Positions 45,563 to 54,722 are shown, counted from the stretch's first letter. The stretch is 64,000 bases of DNA from Aggregatimonas sangjinii (GCF_005943945.1 NZ_CP040710.1:2429001-2493000), one strand, 5' to 3'. Program-made: numbers and translations. Notes: generated from the sequence alone by a model not told the origin.

Positions 45563-47923
45563 CTAGTTCTGCATCGCCTTCCATACACGCATTGGTGTTA
45601 CGGGCATCTGGATATCGGTTACACCCAAATGCGCCAAGGCATCTACCACGGCGTTCACCACGGCGGGTGTAGAACCAATGGCTCCTGCTTCCCCTGCTCC
45701 TTTTACGCCTAGCGGATTATGTGGACAAGGCGTTGTGGTCCTATCGGTTTCTATCATGGGAAAGTCATCCGCCCGGGGCATGGCATAATCCATATACGAA
45801 CCGGTTACCATCTGACCTTCTCCATCGTAAACCACCTCTTCCAATAAGGCCTGACCAACGCCCTGCACTACGCCACCATGAATTTGACCGTCTACAATCA
45901 TAGGGTTCATAACATTACCGACATCATCGCAAGCGACAAAACGTTTCAACGTTACTTTTCCGGTATCAGAATCTACTTCAACTACTGCGATATGGGTACC
46001 AAAGGGGTACGTAAAATTGGTCGGGTCATAGAAGCTTGAGAAATCCAATCCCGGCTCTACCCCTTCAGGATAATCGTGAGGTACATAGGCCGTTAAGGAA
46101 ACATCTCCGAAAGAAATGGATTTATCGGTTCCCTTTACCGTCCATTTGCCTTCGGCATATTCCAAGTCTTCCTCAGCGGCTTCCAATTTATGAGCGGCGA
46201 TTTTGGCTCCTTTTTCCAAAACTTTTTCGACACTTTTAATGATTGCGCTTCCGCCCACGGCCAAACTTCGTGAACCATAGGTACCCATTCCGAAAGCGAC
46301 TTGGTCTGTATCGCCATGTACAATGTCCACATCATCCATAGGAATGCCCAATTTATCTGCGACGAATTGCGCGAATACCGTTTCATGACCCTGTCCATGC
46401 GAGTGTGCTCCCGTAAAAACAGATACCTTTCCTGTCGGTTGTACGCGCACATGACCTACTTCATAAAGTCCAGCACGAGCCCCTAATGAACCAACTACTG
46501 CAGAGGGTGCGATACCACAACCCTCTATATAGGTCGATAATCCCACCCCTAATAATTTTCCGTTCTTGCGGGCTTCGGCCTGTTCTTTTCTAAAGTCCTC
46601 ATAACCCAACATTTCGAGTCCGCGTTTTAAAACACCATGATAATTACCACTATCGTATTGAAGGGCCACTTGCGTCTGATATCCGGGTTCTGAAGTTCCG
46701 TTGAACGGAGGAATAAAGTTTTTGTAGCGCAGCTCGGCAGGATCTATTTCCATTTCCTTGGCTGCTTTGGAAATCATACGTTCCAATAAGTAGGTGGCCT
46801 CCGGTCGTCCAGCACCGCGATAAGCGTCGACCGCAACGGTATGCGTAAATGGCGCTACCACATTTAAGTGAATTAAAGGAGTCGTATAAACACCCTGAAA
46901 GAGCGTACCGTGTAAATAGGTTGGAACCGCCGGTGCAAAGGTTGACAGGTACGCGCCCATAGCACAATATTCATCGGTAAGGTGCGCCACTATTTTACCG
47001 TCTTTATCGAAACCCATTTTAGAATGAACGATATGGTCACGACCGTGGGCGTCGGTCAAAAAGGCTTCCGTTCTGTCGGATGTCCATTTTATCGGCCTTC
47101 CGATTTCCTTGGATGCCCAAGTCAGGAGCGCCTCTTCGGTGTAGTGATAAATTTTACTGCCGAATCCGCCGCCAACATCATAGGAAACGACTCGAACCTT
47201 ATGCTCGGGAATGCCCAAGGCGAAAGCACAAAGCAATAGACGAACCAAATGCGGATTCTGGGTACTTGTATATAAAGTCCATTTATCGGCATTCACATCA
47301 TAATCGGCGATATAGCTTCGGGGTTCTATGGCATTCGGTGCCACGCGATGGTTTTTATAGGTCATTTCAGTGACATGATGCGCCGATGTCAGAGCCGCCT
47401 CTACCTCTGCCCTATCGTTCCCGATGCACCAATCGAAAGCAGCATTGTCTTCCCATTGGTCATGCACTTTGGGGGCACCGGGTTCCATTGCCTTTTTGGG
47501 GCAGGTGACCGCTGGCAAGGCCTCGTATTTCACGTTCACCAATTCGGCCGCATCACGGGCCTGCTCCAAAGTCTCAGCGATCACAATGGCCACGGCCTCA
47601 CCCAAATGATTGATCTTATCTTTCGCCAGCAACGGATGCATAGGTTCCCGCATGGTTTCACCATCCTTAAAATCTACCTGCCATCCGCAGGGCACTCCAA
47701 AAGTACCGCAGTCATCACTGCCGGTGTAGATGGCTACCACGCCCTCTGCATTTTGGGCCGCAGAAGTATCGACGCTTAGAATCTTAGCATGTGCATACGG
47801 ACTCCGAACAAAGGCGGAATGTGTCATGCCATGCAGTTTGATGTCGTCGGTATATTTTCCGGCTCCTTTTAGAAACCGATTGTCCTCTCTTCTCTTTACA
47901 GGTTTTCCGATATATGTTTCCAT
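45563..47923 (-). CDS. Molybdenum hydroxylase large (catalytic) subunit, form II CO dehydrogenase-like
   Basis: 786 residues. Conserved stretches are VKRREDNRFLKGAGKYTDD at the start, YDVGGGFGSKIY and VDAYRGAGRPEATYLLERM. The AYRGAGR sequence marks form II enzymes; bona fide CO dehydrogenases have AYRCSFR, so CO oxidation should not be assumed. GQGHETVFAQFVADKLGIP is the molybdopterin contact and GVKGAGEAGAIGSTPAVVNA includes the catalytic Glu. Substrates of form II enzymes include aldehydes, purines and other heterocycles. The stop lies two bases from the inverted repeat. Confidence 0.93.
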   Translation of the reverse strand: METYIGKPVKRREDNRFLKGAGKYTDDIKLHGMTHSAFVRSPYAHAKILSVDTSAAQNAEGVVAIYTGSDDCGTFGVPCGWQVDFKDGETMREPMHPLLAKDKINHLGEAVAIVIAETLEQARDAAELVNVKYEALPAVTCPKKAMEPGAPKVHDQWEDNAAFDWCIGNDRAEVEAALTSAHHVTEMTYKNHRVAPNAIEPRSYIADYDVNADKWTLYTSTQNPHLVRLLLCAFALGIPEHKVRVVSYDVGGGFGSKIYHYTEEALLTWASKEIGRPIKWTSDRTEAFLTDAHGRDHIVHSKMGFDKDGKIVAHLTDEYCAMGAYLSTFAPAVPTYLHGTLFQGVYTTPLIHLNVVAPFTHTVAVDAYRGAGRPEATYLLERMISKAAKEMEIDPAELRYKNFIPPFNGTSEPGYQTQVALQYDSGNYHGVLKRGLEMLGYEDFRKEQAEARKNGKLLGVGLSTYIEGCGIAPSAVVGSLGARAGLYEVGHVRVQPTGKVSVFTGAHSHGQGHETVFAQFVADKLGIPMDDVDIVHGDTDQVAFGMGTYGSRSLAVGGSAIIKSVEKVLEKGAKIAAHKLEAAEEDLEYAEGKWTVKGTDKSISFGDVSLTAYVPHDYPEGVEPGLDFSSFYDPTNFTYPFGTHIAVVEVDSDTGKVTLKRFVACDDVGNVMNPMIVDGQIHGGVVQGVGQALLEEVVYDGEGQMVTGSYMDYAMPRADDFPMIETDRTTTPCPHNPLGVKGAGEAGAIGSTPAVVNAVVDALAHLGVTDIQMPVTPMRVWKAMQN

Positions 47924-47926
47924 AGC

Positions 47927-48391
47927 TTATGCGTTTATTTTTTCAGCGGCATGCTGTATCGATTTGACAATATTGTGATAGCCCGTGCATCTGCAAAAAT
48001 TGCCTTCGAGGCCGTGCCTGATTTCTTCTTCGGTAGGGTTTGGATTGTTTTTGAGGATGTCGGCAGCGGTCATTACCATTCCGGGCGTACAAAAGCCACA
48101 TTGCAAACCATGGTTTTCCTTGAACGCTTCCTGAATGGGATGCATCCCACTACCATGGGCCATGCCTTCGATGGTTTTGATTTCGCAACCATCTACTTGA
48201 ACGGCTAGCAGTGTACAAGCCTTTGCGGAGGCTCCGTCTACATGAACCGTACACGAACCACAACCACTTGTATCGCAGCCGATGTGGGTGCCTGTCAAGT
48301 TTAATGTTTCCCTTAAGTATTGCGCCAGGCTTATTCTTGGCTCAATATCATGGCTGTATTCCTTGCCATTGACTTTTATTGAAATTTGCAT
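47927..48391 (-). CDS. Molybdenum hydroxylase 2Fe-2S (small) subunit
   Basis: 154 residues. The plant-type 2Fe-2S cluster Cys are in [19 protein letters not shown] and KACTLLAVQ. The second cluster is in [20 protein letters not shown] and [17 protein letters not shown]. This is the standard CoxS/XdhC-like electron transfer subunit. It starts the S-L-M run, and its stop is 3 bases from the start of the large subunit. Confidence 0.95.
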   Translation of the reverse strand: MQISIKVNGKEYSHDIEPRISLAQYLRETLNLTGTHIGCDTSGCGSCTVHVDGASAKACTLLAVQVDGCEIKTIEGMAHGSGMHPIQEAFKENHGLQCGFCTPGMVMTAADILKNNPNPTEEEIRHGLEGNFCRCTGYHNIVKSIQHAAEKINA

Positions 48392-48540
48392 ATATCATAC
48401 GATTTAAGGTGTTTCACAAAAATTGGAAAAGCGACTTTTATAGAACTTGAAAAGTCTGTCTATCAAGATAAAAAGAAGAGTTGATATTTTAGCTAATTTC
48501 TTTATGAATTTTTAATCAATCCATGATATTTTGGCAATAA

Positions 48541-48557
48541 TTATGCGTATCGCATAA
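48541..48557 (-). terminator. Weak hairpin after the VWA gene
   Basis: TTATGCG and CGCATAA pair over 7 bp with a TAT loop. The following leftward sequence is TTATTGCC with few T residues, so termination would be weak. It lies between the CoxE-like gene and the small subunit gene. Confidence 0.35.
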
Positions 48558-48564
48558 AATAAGA

Positions 48565-49743
48565 CTAAATGAATTGCCTTTTCAACAGGTTTCGTTTGGT
48601 GCGAAGTTGTACTAAAACCTGCTTCAGGCTTTCCAAGTTATGTGCGGATGCCAAGACATCGATATATGGAAGTGCCGTTTTCATTCCGATAACTTCCGGG
48701 GAGAAATCCGCGCTTCCCGCCAAGGGATTCAACCAAATGACCTTCTTTGATTTTTTGTGAATCGCCTTCATGGCTTCTTTCATAACTGCGGGTTCGCCGG
48801 TATCCCATCCATCGGATAGCATCAAAACGATTGTTTTCTTATCCAACATGCCATGACCAAAATTTTGGGTAAAGTCATGAAGGCATGATCCAATGGTCGT
48901 TCCGCCGGACCAATGCGGTACACGTTCCGAAATCATTTGGAAAGCCTGGTCGAATTCATTGTTGTTCAATAACTCACTCACTTGGTGTAGCGCCGTACTA
49001 AATACAAAGGTTTCGATTTTATCGTAGGCATTCTGAAAGGCGTAAATCAGGTGAATAAAAAAGCGACTGTATAAGTCCATCGAGCGACTGACATCGCAGA
49101 GGAGTACCAATTTCAGTTTGCGGTCTTTCTTTTTGGTAAAAACGAGTTGTTGTATTTCACCTCCTTTTCGCATGTTAGTACGAATGGTTTGCTTCACGTC
49201 CAATTGTTGCCTTTTTTTGGATTTTTTACGTAGCCTACTTTTTTGATGCGCCAGCTGGCGGGCCATTTTTTGAAGAACACGCATCATCAGGCGCACCTCA
49301 TCTTCGCTTAGGTCTAAAAAGTCTTTTTTGGTTAAGCTCTCTACGTCGTTAAAGGCCGCTACTTCCTTTTCCTCCTCCGATGTTTTTAGGTTCAACCAGT
49401 CTTTTAACGCCTCGAATTGGGCCTGTTTGCTTTTTTTTTCAGGTTTTTGCTTTTCTTCGGGAAGTTCTTTGACTTTAGAATCCGCTGCTTTTTTGAGCTG
49501 TTCTTTAAACTCATGATAATACTCGTCAAACTTGATGTGCTGCAACCGACTTTTGGTCAAAACGGATTTTAATGCCTCACGGAAATAGTCTTCGGAATGA
49601 ATTGGCAAAAAAGAAAGGGCGGTTAGGGCATCAGCCTCTTCCGTAGCGGTGATATTGAAGCTTTTCTTTCTCAAAAACCGACATAGCAAAACTATATTTC
49701 CTGAAAGTTCGGTTTGATGTGCAAGGCCTGAAGTGTGAAGCAT
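48565..49743 (-). CDS. CoxE-like VWA domain protein
   Basis: 392 residues. A helical N-terminal region (to about 190, highly charged, KKSKKRQQ) precedes a von Willebrand A domain with MIDAS residues in LLCDVSRSMDLYSRF, SGGTTIGSCLHDF and LMLSDGWDTGEP. Such proteins pair with MoxR ATPases to mature molybdenum hydroxylases by cofactor insertion. The conserved N-terminus appears from ELSGNIVLLCRFL onwards; the preceding 12 residues, including the ATG, are encoded within the GAAGC-type repeat tract, so the original start may have been replaced. Confidence 0.9.
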   Translation of the reverse strand: MLHTSGLAHQTELSGNIVLLCRFLRKKSFNITATEEADALTALSFLPIHSEDYFREALKSVLTKSRLQHIKFDEYYHEFKEQLKKAADSKVKELPEEKQKPEKKSKQAQFEALKDWLNLKTSEEEKEVAAFNDVESLTKKDFLDLSEDEVRLMMRVLQKMARQLAHQKSRLRKKSKKRQQLDVKQTIRTNMRKGGEIQQLVFTKKKDRKLKLVLLCDVSRSMDLYSRFFIHLIYAFQNAYDKIETFVFSTALHQVSELLNNNEFDQAFQMISERVPHWSGGTTIGSCLHDFTQNFGHGMLDKKTIVLMLSDGWDTGEPAVMKEAMKAIHKKSKKVIWLNPLAGSADFSPEVIGMKTALPYIDVLASAHNLESLKQVLVQLRTKRNLLKRQFI

Positions 49744-49840
49744 GAAGCTCGAAGTTTAGTGTCTGGTGATATTTCGAAGATCGAAGCGTGAAGTTTCGTG
49801 TTTGTCGCCAGGTTAAAAGATGAAAGCATGAAGCTCTAGA
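49725..49840. repeat. Left GAAGC-type repeat tract
   Basis: Degenerate copies of GAAGCATGAAGCTCGAAGTTT lie on the plus strand (GAAGCTCGAAGTTT at 49744-49757, GATCGAAGCGTGAAGTTT near 49782-49799, GAAAGCATGAAGCTC near 49821-49835). The tract spans the start codon of the VWA gene. The same motif appears in reverse orientation at 50280-50420. Confidence 0.8.
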
Positions 49841-49889
49841 TTTATGAGAAGGTCGAGATTGGAACCAATAACCTCAAAATTTAGTAAAC

Positions 49890-50252
49890 TTATATCTTTT
49901 TTCTGAAAGCTATCATCATATTCATCAGATTGAATGCTTCATCATATTTGAGGTCAAACTCTGTTTCGGTCATATATTTTCTATTTCTTGCCTTATATAA
50001 ACAAGACACTACTTCAGCTAAAGAGCGAATGGAGTACCCTATAAATTTTCTAAATTCTGGTTTGGACTGAACAATCGAACCTTCTGAGATATTTAATGCA
50101 ATCGAGTCAGCTGCGCGCCGGATTTGAGAGGATAGGTTATACATTTCCTTCTTAGGAAAACGTTCCAAAACCCTATCCATTTCTTCACCAAGGACCATGG
50201 CTTTTTGCCAAATGACAAGGTTTTCAAACTTGAATTTCTTCTTAAGCTTTAT
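49890..50252 (-). CDS. Four-helix-bundle protein (23S rRNA intervening-sequence type), possible ATA start
   Basis: From ATG 50198 the frame gives 102 residues, with YNLSSQIRRAADSIALNISE and FRKFIGYSIRSLAEV, diagnostic of the family. The frame continues upstream without a stop: FKFENLVIWQKA precedes the ATG and matches the family's N-terminus. The best start position is ATA at 50250-50252 (KLKKKFKFENL), since no ATG, GTG or TTG exists there. So the start is non-standard, mutated, or the shorter form is used. Flanked by inverted GAAGC-type repeat tracts and located between MoxR and its VWA partner. The function of this family is unknown. Confidence 0.82.
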   Translation of the reverse strand: MKLKKKFKFENLVIWQKAMVLGEEMDRVLERFPKKEMYNLSSQIRRAADSIALNISEGSIVQSKPEFRKFIGYSIRSLAEVVSCLYKARNRKYMTETEFDLKYDEAFNLMNMMIAFRKKI

Positions 50253-50279
50253 ATTACTTCTAATTTAAAAACTTCTTTC

Positions 50280-50420
50280 CCTCAATTTCAACTTCAACTT
50301 CAACTTCAAACTCCGCGCTCCCAACTTCAAACTTCGAGCTTCCTGCTTCATGCCTCATGCTTCAAACTCCACGCTTCGAGCTTCCTGCTTCAAACTTCGA
50401 GCTTCCGACTTCCGACCCCC
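50280..50420. repeat. Right GAAGC-type repeat tract, opposite orientation
   Basis: AAACTTCGAGCTTC occurs at 50329-50342 and again at 50392-50405, with degenerate units between and (CAACTT) runs at 50288-50308. It is the reverse complement of the left tract motif, making the two tracts inverted repeats around the four-helix-bundle gene. Confidence 0.82.
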
Positions 50421-50423
50421 TTT

Positions 50424-51338
50424 TCACCCAATCCGAGAAGTAACCCCGGTTCGTTCCAACAACTCGGACAGCGAATCTTGTGTATGGCGCATATCTTGCC
50501 AATCCTTCAAAACCACGCCCAAAGTATCTTCGACTATTTGTTTGTCCAAATGTGTCAAATGCATGCCGGCCAGAGCACGGGCCCAATCGATAGTTTCAGA
50601 AATACCAGGGGTTTTTTCGAGTTTCATCTCCCGCAGTTCCTTCATAAAAGCACATATTTGCATTCCCAGTTTACCGTCCATCTCAGGTACTTTTGCCTTT
50701 AGTATCGCCAATTCCTTTTCGAAAGTGGGGTAATCGATCCAGAGGTAGAGGCATCGTCTTCGTAAGGCTTCCGACAGTTCCCTTGTTCGGTTTCCCGTCA
50801 AAATAATTTGAGGTTTGCTCGTCGCTTTGATGGTTCCGATTTCAGGGATGGTTACCTGCCAGTCGGAAAGTACTTCCAACAGAAAACTTTCAAATTCCTC
50901 ATCTGCCCTATCGATTTCATCAATGAGTAATACCACTTTTTCAAGATGAGTTATGGCATTTAAAACCGGTCGCTTTAGGAGAAATTTATCCGAGAAAATT
51001 GTTTCTTCGAGGGCCTTTACATCGCGTCCTCTGCTTTCTTGCATTTTTAGATAAAGTAATTGATGCTGATAATTCCATTCGTATAAAGCGTGTGTACTAT
51101 CTAAACCTTCATAGCACTGCAACCGGATCAATTCGGTTCTCAGGGCCTGCGCCATGACCTTCGCAATTTCTGTCTTCCCGACTCCTGCTGGACCTTCAAC
51201 CAATAGGGGTTTTTCTAGTTTCATTGCCAAAAAAATGGACATGGCTATGGCCCCATCATCGATATAGCCTTGCTCTTGAAGCATCTCTTTGATTTGTGAC
51301 AATTCTTGGTCTCCGGTAGACAAGCTTGTGTTTTTCAT
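50424..51338 (-). CDS. MoxR-family AAA+ ATPase
   Basis: 304 residues. Walker A is VEGPAGVGKTEIAKVMAQAL, Walker B VVLLIDEIDRADEEFE, with sensor 1 in PQIILTGNRTRELSEALRRR. It pairs with the CoxE-like VWA protein to remodel molybdenum hydroxylase. By family knowledge (CoxD) it assists metal cofactor insertion in a MoxR-VWA complex. It is first in the leftward operon, and its stop abuts the repeat tract that interrupts the operon. Confidence 0.93.
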   Translation of the reverse strand: MKNTSLSTGDQELSQIKEMLQEQGYIDDGAIAMSIFLAMKLEKPLLVEGPAGVGKTEIAKVMAQALRTELIRLQCYEGLDSTHALYEWNYQHQLLYLKMQESRGRDVKALEETIFSDKFLLKRPVLNAITHLEKVVLLIDEIDRADEEFESFLLEVLSDWQVTIPEIGTIKATSKPQIILTGNRTRELSEALRRRCLYLWIDYPTFEKELAILKAKVPEMDGKLGMQICAFMKELREMKLEKTPGISETIDWARALAGMHLTHLDKQIVEDTLGVVLKDWQDMRHTQDSLSELLERTGVTSRIG

Positions 51339-51423
51339 ATAATATACATTGGTCCAAAAAGTTTAAGATACCGAAATTCGGGTGTGATGGCAAATTAGGA
51401 TTTTAGTTGCAATGTGTTTGAAA

Positions 51424-51565
51424 CACAAAGGACGCCAAGGTTTCGCAAGAGTTGACCAAAGTTTCATTTACAAATGCGCGATCACTTACAAATGGCTTTC
51501 GATAGCAGCGAACCATGTATTCGTAGCGCTCTTTGCGCATTTTCTTCGCGTACTTAGCGATTAAG
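51424..51565. repeat. Degenerate inverted repeat in the 435-bp spacer
   Basis: ACAAAGGACGCCAAGGTTTC at 51425-51444 (then GCAAGAG) is loosely inverted to the stretch near 51528-51562 that contains TTTGCGCATTTTCTTCGCG and TACTTAGCG. Such AAGGACGC-type elements recur in Bacteroidota spacers. Between the arms are short repeats of TTACAAATG. The remainder of 51339-51773 shows no gene. Confidence 0.5.
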
Positions 51566-51720
51566 TTATGGTCTGATTCTTAATCGATGAATTTCCCTGG
51601 CATCTCTTTTACCCCGCATAAACGTGAGGAACCCTTAATATGCTAAAAGTATGAATATGTAGGATTCTCCACGAAGAACAAATTCATGGCCTTCATAGCA
51701 AATGAATCAGCGAATCGAAT

Positions 51721-51750
51721 AAAAAAAGCCCCACCTTTCGGCGGGGCTTT
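51721..51750 (-). terminator. Strong terminator of the type IX-secreted protein gene
   Basis: On the minus strand, GCCCCGCC and GGTGGGGC (one G-T pair) form an 8-bp stem with a GAAA tetraloop, followed by seven T residues. It begins 24 bases after the stop at 51774. Confidence 0.87.
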
Positions 51751-51773
51751 CTCACTATTTTGAATAGTTTGGA

Positions 51774-54722
51774 TTATTTTATGCTAATCTGTTTGCTATC
51801 CGTCCATAAGTCACTTTCAACTTTGATGATATAATGACCCGTGGCCATGGTACCTAGTTGATAGTAAACTTTCGCCTTTCCTTGCTCGACATCAAAAGTC
51901 TGGGTACTGCCTACCTGTCGTCCATCGAAATTATAAAGGCTCACACGAACGGTTTCTTTTCTTGAAACCAGTTCTGGCGTTTTACCGGTGGTATTAAGCG
52001 CCGTCTTGCTTGCCAATGTGTTGATCGATCCACTCTTGGTGCTTACCTCTAAGGTGAGCTCACCGCCCGCCGTTGCAGGAACGGGATAAACAGCATCGAT
52101 ACTGAATATATCGCTTATTCTGGTTCCGTTATCACCACATCCTTCATCAGGGAAGTTTAAGGTAAATACGGTCGTTCCCGTGCATCCTGTAGGTGACACC
52201 CAAGAGATTTTATAGTCCCCAAAGTCTTCCAACTTCAGATCTAGCTTTTCTGCTCTTTGATTCCCGGGCCAAATCGGTAGATTATCCTGAACGATTACCG
52301 CTCCGTGGGGCAATTCATAGGTGAAGCTCCAGTCCGAATAGTCCTCTGCCAGGCCATCGTTTAAGTTAGCGATATCAGCGTACATCCATAGATACAGATC
52401 ATCCCCGATACAGGCTGCAGTTTCGTACCCTGGCACATAAACACCGGGTTGATCACGTGGTAAAATCTTGAACGCTGGCTTGATGCCACATTCATCCTTC
52501 ACATTTACCGTTACGGAATCCTCGTCGATACAACCCAAGGCATTTACCACGGTTACCGAATAGGTAGTCGTAACTTCGGGAGCGACAACAATAGAAGTAG
52601 ACGTCTCTCCGGTCGACCATATGATACTATCCGATGCATCCGCACCGGTTACGGTCAAGGTAGTGCTGTCACCAAACGTGATATTCACATCAGGACCCGC
52701 ATCGATATTTACCGATGGCACGACTACCGTGAACGCAACTTCCTCGGAACAATCCAGAGTGGAACTATCGGAAACCACAACCGTATATATCGTAGTAGCG
52801 GTCGGTGCTACCTGAATGGAAGCCGTAGTTTCGCCAGTGCTCCATAGATAGGAATCACCCCCTGTTGCCACCAAGGTGGACACTTCACCCGCACAAATTT
52901 CATCGTCGCCATCTACGGCTGGATCAATGGTACACAATTGTACCAATCCCGCATCGATTGTCGGATTGTCGGTATCAGTAATGATAAAGTTGACCGTACG
53001 TCCGTTTTCATCAGCATCGGAATCCAACGTATCATTAGCCGCATTGGCCTCCGTAAAGCCAAAGCCTACTGGAACATTATCGAATACGACATAATACTCT
53101 CCGGGACAAACCTCAAATGAATAGGCGCCTCCGTTTGTGGTTTCCGTACTATTTAGAAGTGATTCATCCGAACCATATAGGGTAACGCTTATTCCGTCTA
53201 CACCGAGCTCGTCTTCATCTTGAAGTCCATTGTTATTGGTATCTTCCCAAACAAAGTCACCAATGCTCAGTTTTTCGGAAAGCGTGACCGTCACCTCATC
53301 GGTAGCTTCACAGCCATTGCAGGTGGTTACGGTAACCGTATACGTTCCTGAAGTAGATACTTCTATCGTTTCTTGGTTTGCGTTGCCGACAATATTTCCA
53401 TCTGTAGTACTCCAAACAAAAGAAACTTCATCGACTTCTTGGGTTTCACATACGCCCAAAGGAATATTAACATCACCCCTTGAGTAGTAACCGTCTCCAC
53501 CGCTCAGGTCAAACCAACCCGAAGCGCCAAATCCGCTTCTTTCGACATCGGCTCCAATTCCTATTTGAAAGGATGGGCCCATTTCCGTTGCATAAAAGGT
53601 ACCGTGATTTTGAGATACAATAGTACCTTCTTGAGTCGGATAATATATAAAATCGGATATTTCTTGATCTGCTTCACAACTATGTGTTTTGGGGCTGTTG
53701 GCCGGTGCTACATCAGTGCGACCACTGTACAACATATTTACCTCAATCACGTCGATTCCGTTAGAGGCCGTCGCCGTGTAGCGGGCCGTACCGTCATCAA
53801 AGGTTTCAAAATTTTGGGAGGATGCCTGAAATTTTCGTTCGGCGGTGTTTCCGTTGGAAACGAACAAATACACTTCTTCAGAAGTACCACTACATTTAGC
53901 GGTATCTAAAACGGTGTACGTACAACCGGTGGCACACGGTACATTACCCATTTGGCTCGCCGTAAGTTCAACATTTTCCGTAACACACTCCTCTATATCT
54001 TCACCAGCATCTACGGTTAGGTCGCAATCAATAATCGGTGTAAGGGTTCCGAACCATTCGGTACACTCTCCAAAGCTACCGCCTGTCCAAGCCCCAAAGC
54101 CAAATTGTCCTGGCTGTAGGCCTGCACCGTCGGCTAAAATATAGTGCTGTTCACTTTTTTTAACCTCAATTGAAAGAACAGCCCCGTCTACAAGTATTGT
54201 TCCGCTGAAGCCCCTATAGAAAGACCTCAAATCAGCAATGCCATCTAAATAGCACTGTTTGTTCCAAGTATTGCCTTGGTCGTTATAGTCGAACAAAGCG
54301 ATGTTCACTTGGCCTATTCTGCCAATTTCGTCAATGACCGTACCGGTTATCGTGGCGGTTTGGTCCGCGTACTCGTTCAATAGCAAGTCCGCTCCGGCAC
54401 GCCAGATGTAGTGGGCGTTTTCTTGACAGGACTGTTTTTGAAAAATAACCCCTGATCCCGGAGTCGGGAAACAACCTCCTTCGGTACTGGCATCGGTGAT
54501 CCGAAAGGACCTGACCAATGCAGGAGTATCGAAATTCGGGATATTGACCGAAACAGGATCGGTATTCGATTCAGAATGTAATGTGTTGCCACCTTCCGCG
54601 GCTTGCAGGTGCGCCGGGATGCAGAAGCAAATCAAAATGATCAACACCGGTATCAAGGAACCTATTCTCCGTAGGAAGAGGGTTGTTCCCGTTTTTGGTG
54701 TGCAAAGTAGTTTTGTACTCAT
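51774..54722 (-). CDS. Large secreted multidomain protein with type IX secretion sorting domain
   Basis: 982 residues. The signal peptide includes VLIILICFCIPAHLQA. An SdrD-B-like module reads SIGDFVWEDTNNNGLQDEDE (Ca2+-binding). Two Ig-like repeats share SYLWSTGETTASIQVAP and WSTGETSTSIVVAPEVTTTY. Paired Cys in the first 250 residues suggest a folded N-terminal part. The C-terminal 90 residues contain DAVYPVPATAGGELTLEVS, VRVSLYNFDGRQVG and GHYIIKVESDLWTDSKQISI, a type A sorting domain that directs export and anchoring. An adhesion or matrix role is likely but unproven. Confidence 0.87.
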   Translation of the reverse strand: MSTKLLCTPKTGTTLFLRRIGSLIPVLIILICFCIPAHLQAAEGGNTLHSESNTDPVSVNIPNFDTPALVRSFRITDASTEGGCFPTPGSGVIFQKQSCQENAHYIWRAGADLLLNEYADQTATITGTVIDEIGRIGQVNIALFDYNDQGNTWNKQCYLDGIADLRSFYRGFSGTILVDGAVLSIEVKKSEQHYILADGAGLQPGQFGFGAWTGGSFGECTEWFGTLTPIIDCDLTVDAGEDIEECVTENVELTASQMGNVPCATGCTYTVLDTAKCSGTSEEVYLFVSNGNTAERKFQASSQNFETFDDGTARYTATASNGIDVIEVNMLYSGRTDVAPANSPKTHSCEADQEISDFIYYPTQEGTIVSQNHGTFYATEMGPSFQIGIGADVERSGFGASGWFDLSGGDGYYSRGDVNIPLGVCETQEVDEVSFVWSTTDGNIVGNANQETIEVSTSGTYTVTVTTCNGCEATDEVTVTLSEKLSIGDFVWEDTNNNGLQDEDELGVDGISVTLYGSDESLLNSTETTNGGAYSFEVCPGEYYVVFDNVPVGFGFTEANAANDTLDSDADENGRTVNFIITDTDNPTIDAGLVQLCTIDPAVDGDDEICAGEVSTLVATGGDSYLWSTGETTASIQVAPTATTIYTVVVSDSSTLDCSEEVAFTVVVPSVNIDAGPDVNITFGDSTTLTVTGADASDSIIWSTGETSTSIVVAPEVTTTYSVTVVNALGCIDEDSVTVNVKDECGIKPAFKILPRDQPGVYVPGYETAACIGDDLYLWMYADIANLNDGLAEDYSDWSFTYELPHGAVIVQDNLPIWPGNQRAEKLDLKLEDFGDYKISWVSPTGCTGTTVFTLNFPDEGCGDNGTRISDIFSIDAVYPVPATAGGELTLEVSTKSGSINTLASKTALNTTGKTPELVSRKETVRVSLYNFDGRQVGSTQTFDVEQGKAKVYYQLGTMATGHYIIKVESDLWTDSKQISIK

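Noticed and set aside
45563-47923. True CO dehydrogenase (CoxL form I)
   Set aside because: The active-site loop is AYRGAGR and not AYRCSFR.
50280-50420. CRISPR array
   Set aside because: The repeats are degenerate, without unique spacers of constant length and without cas genes.
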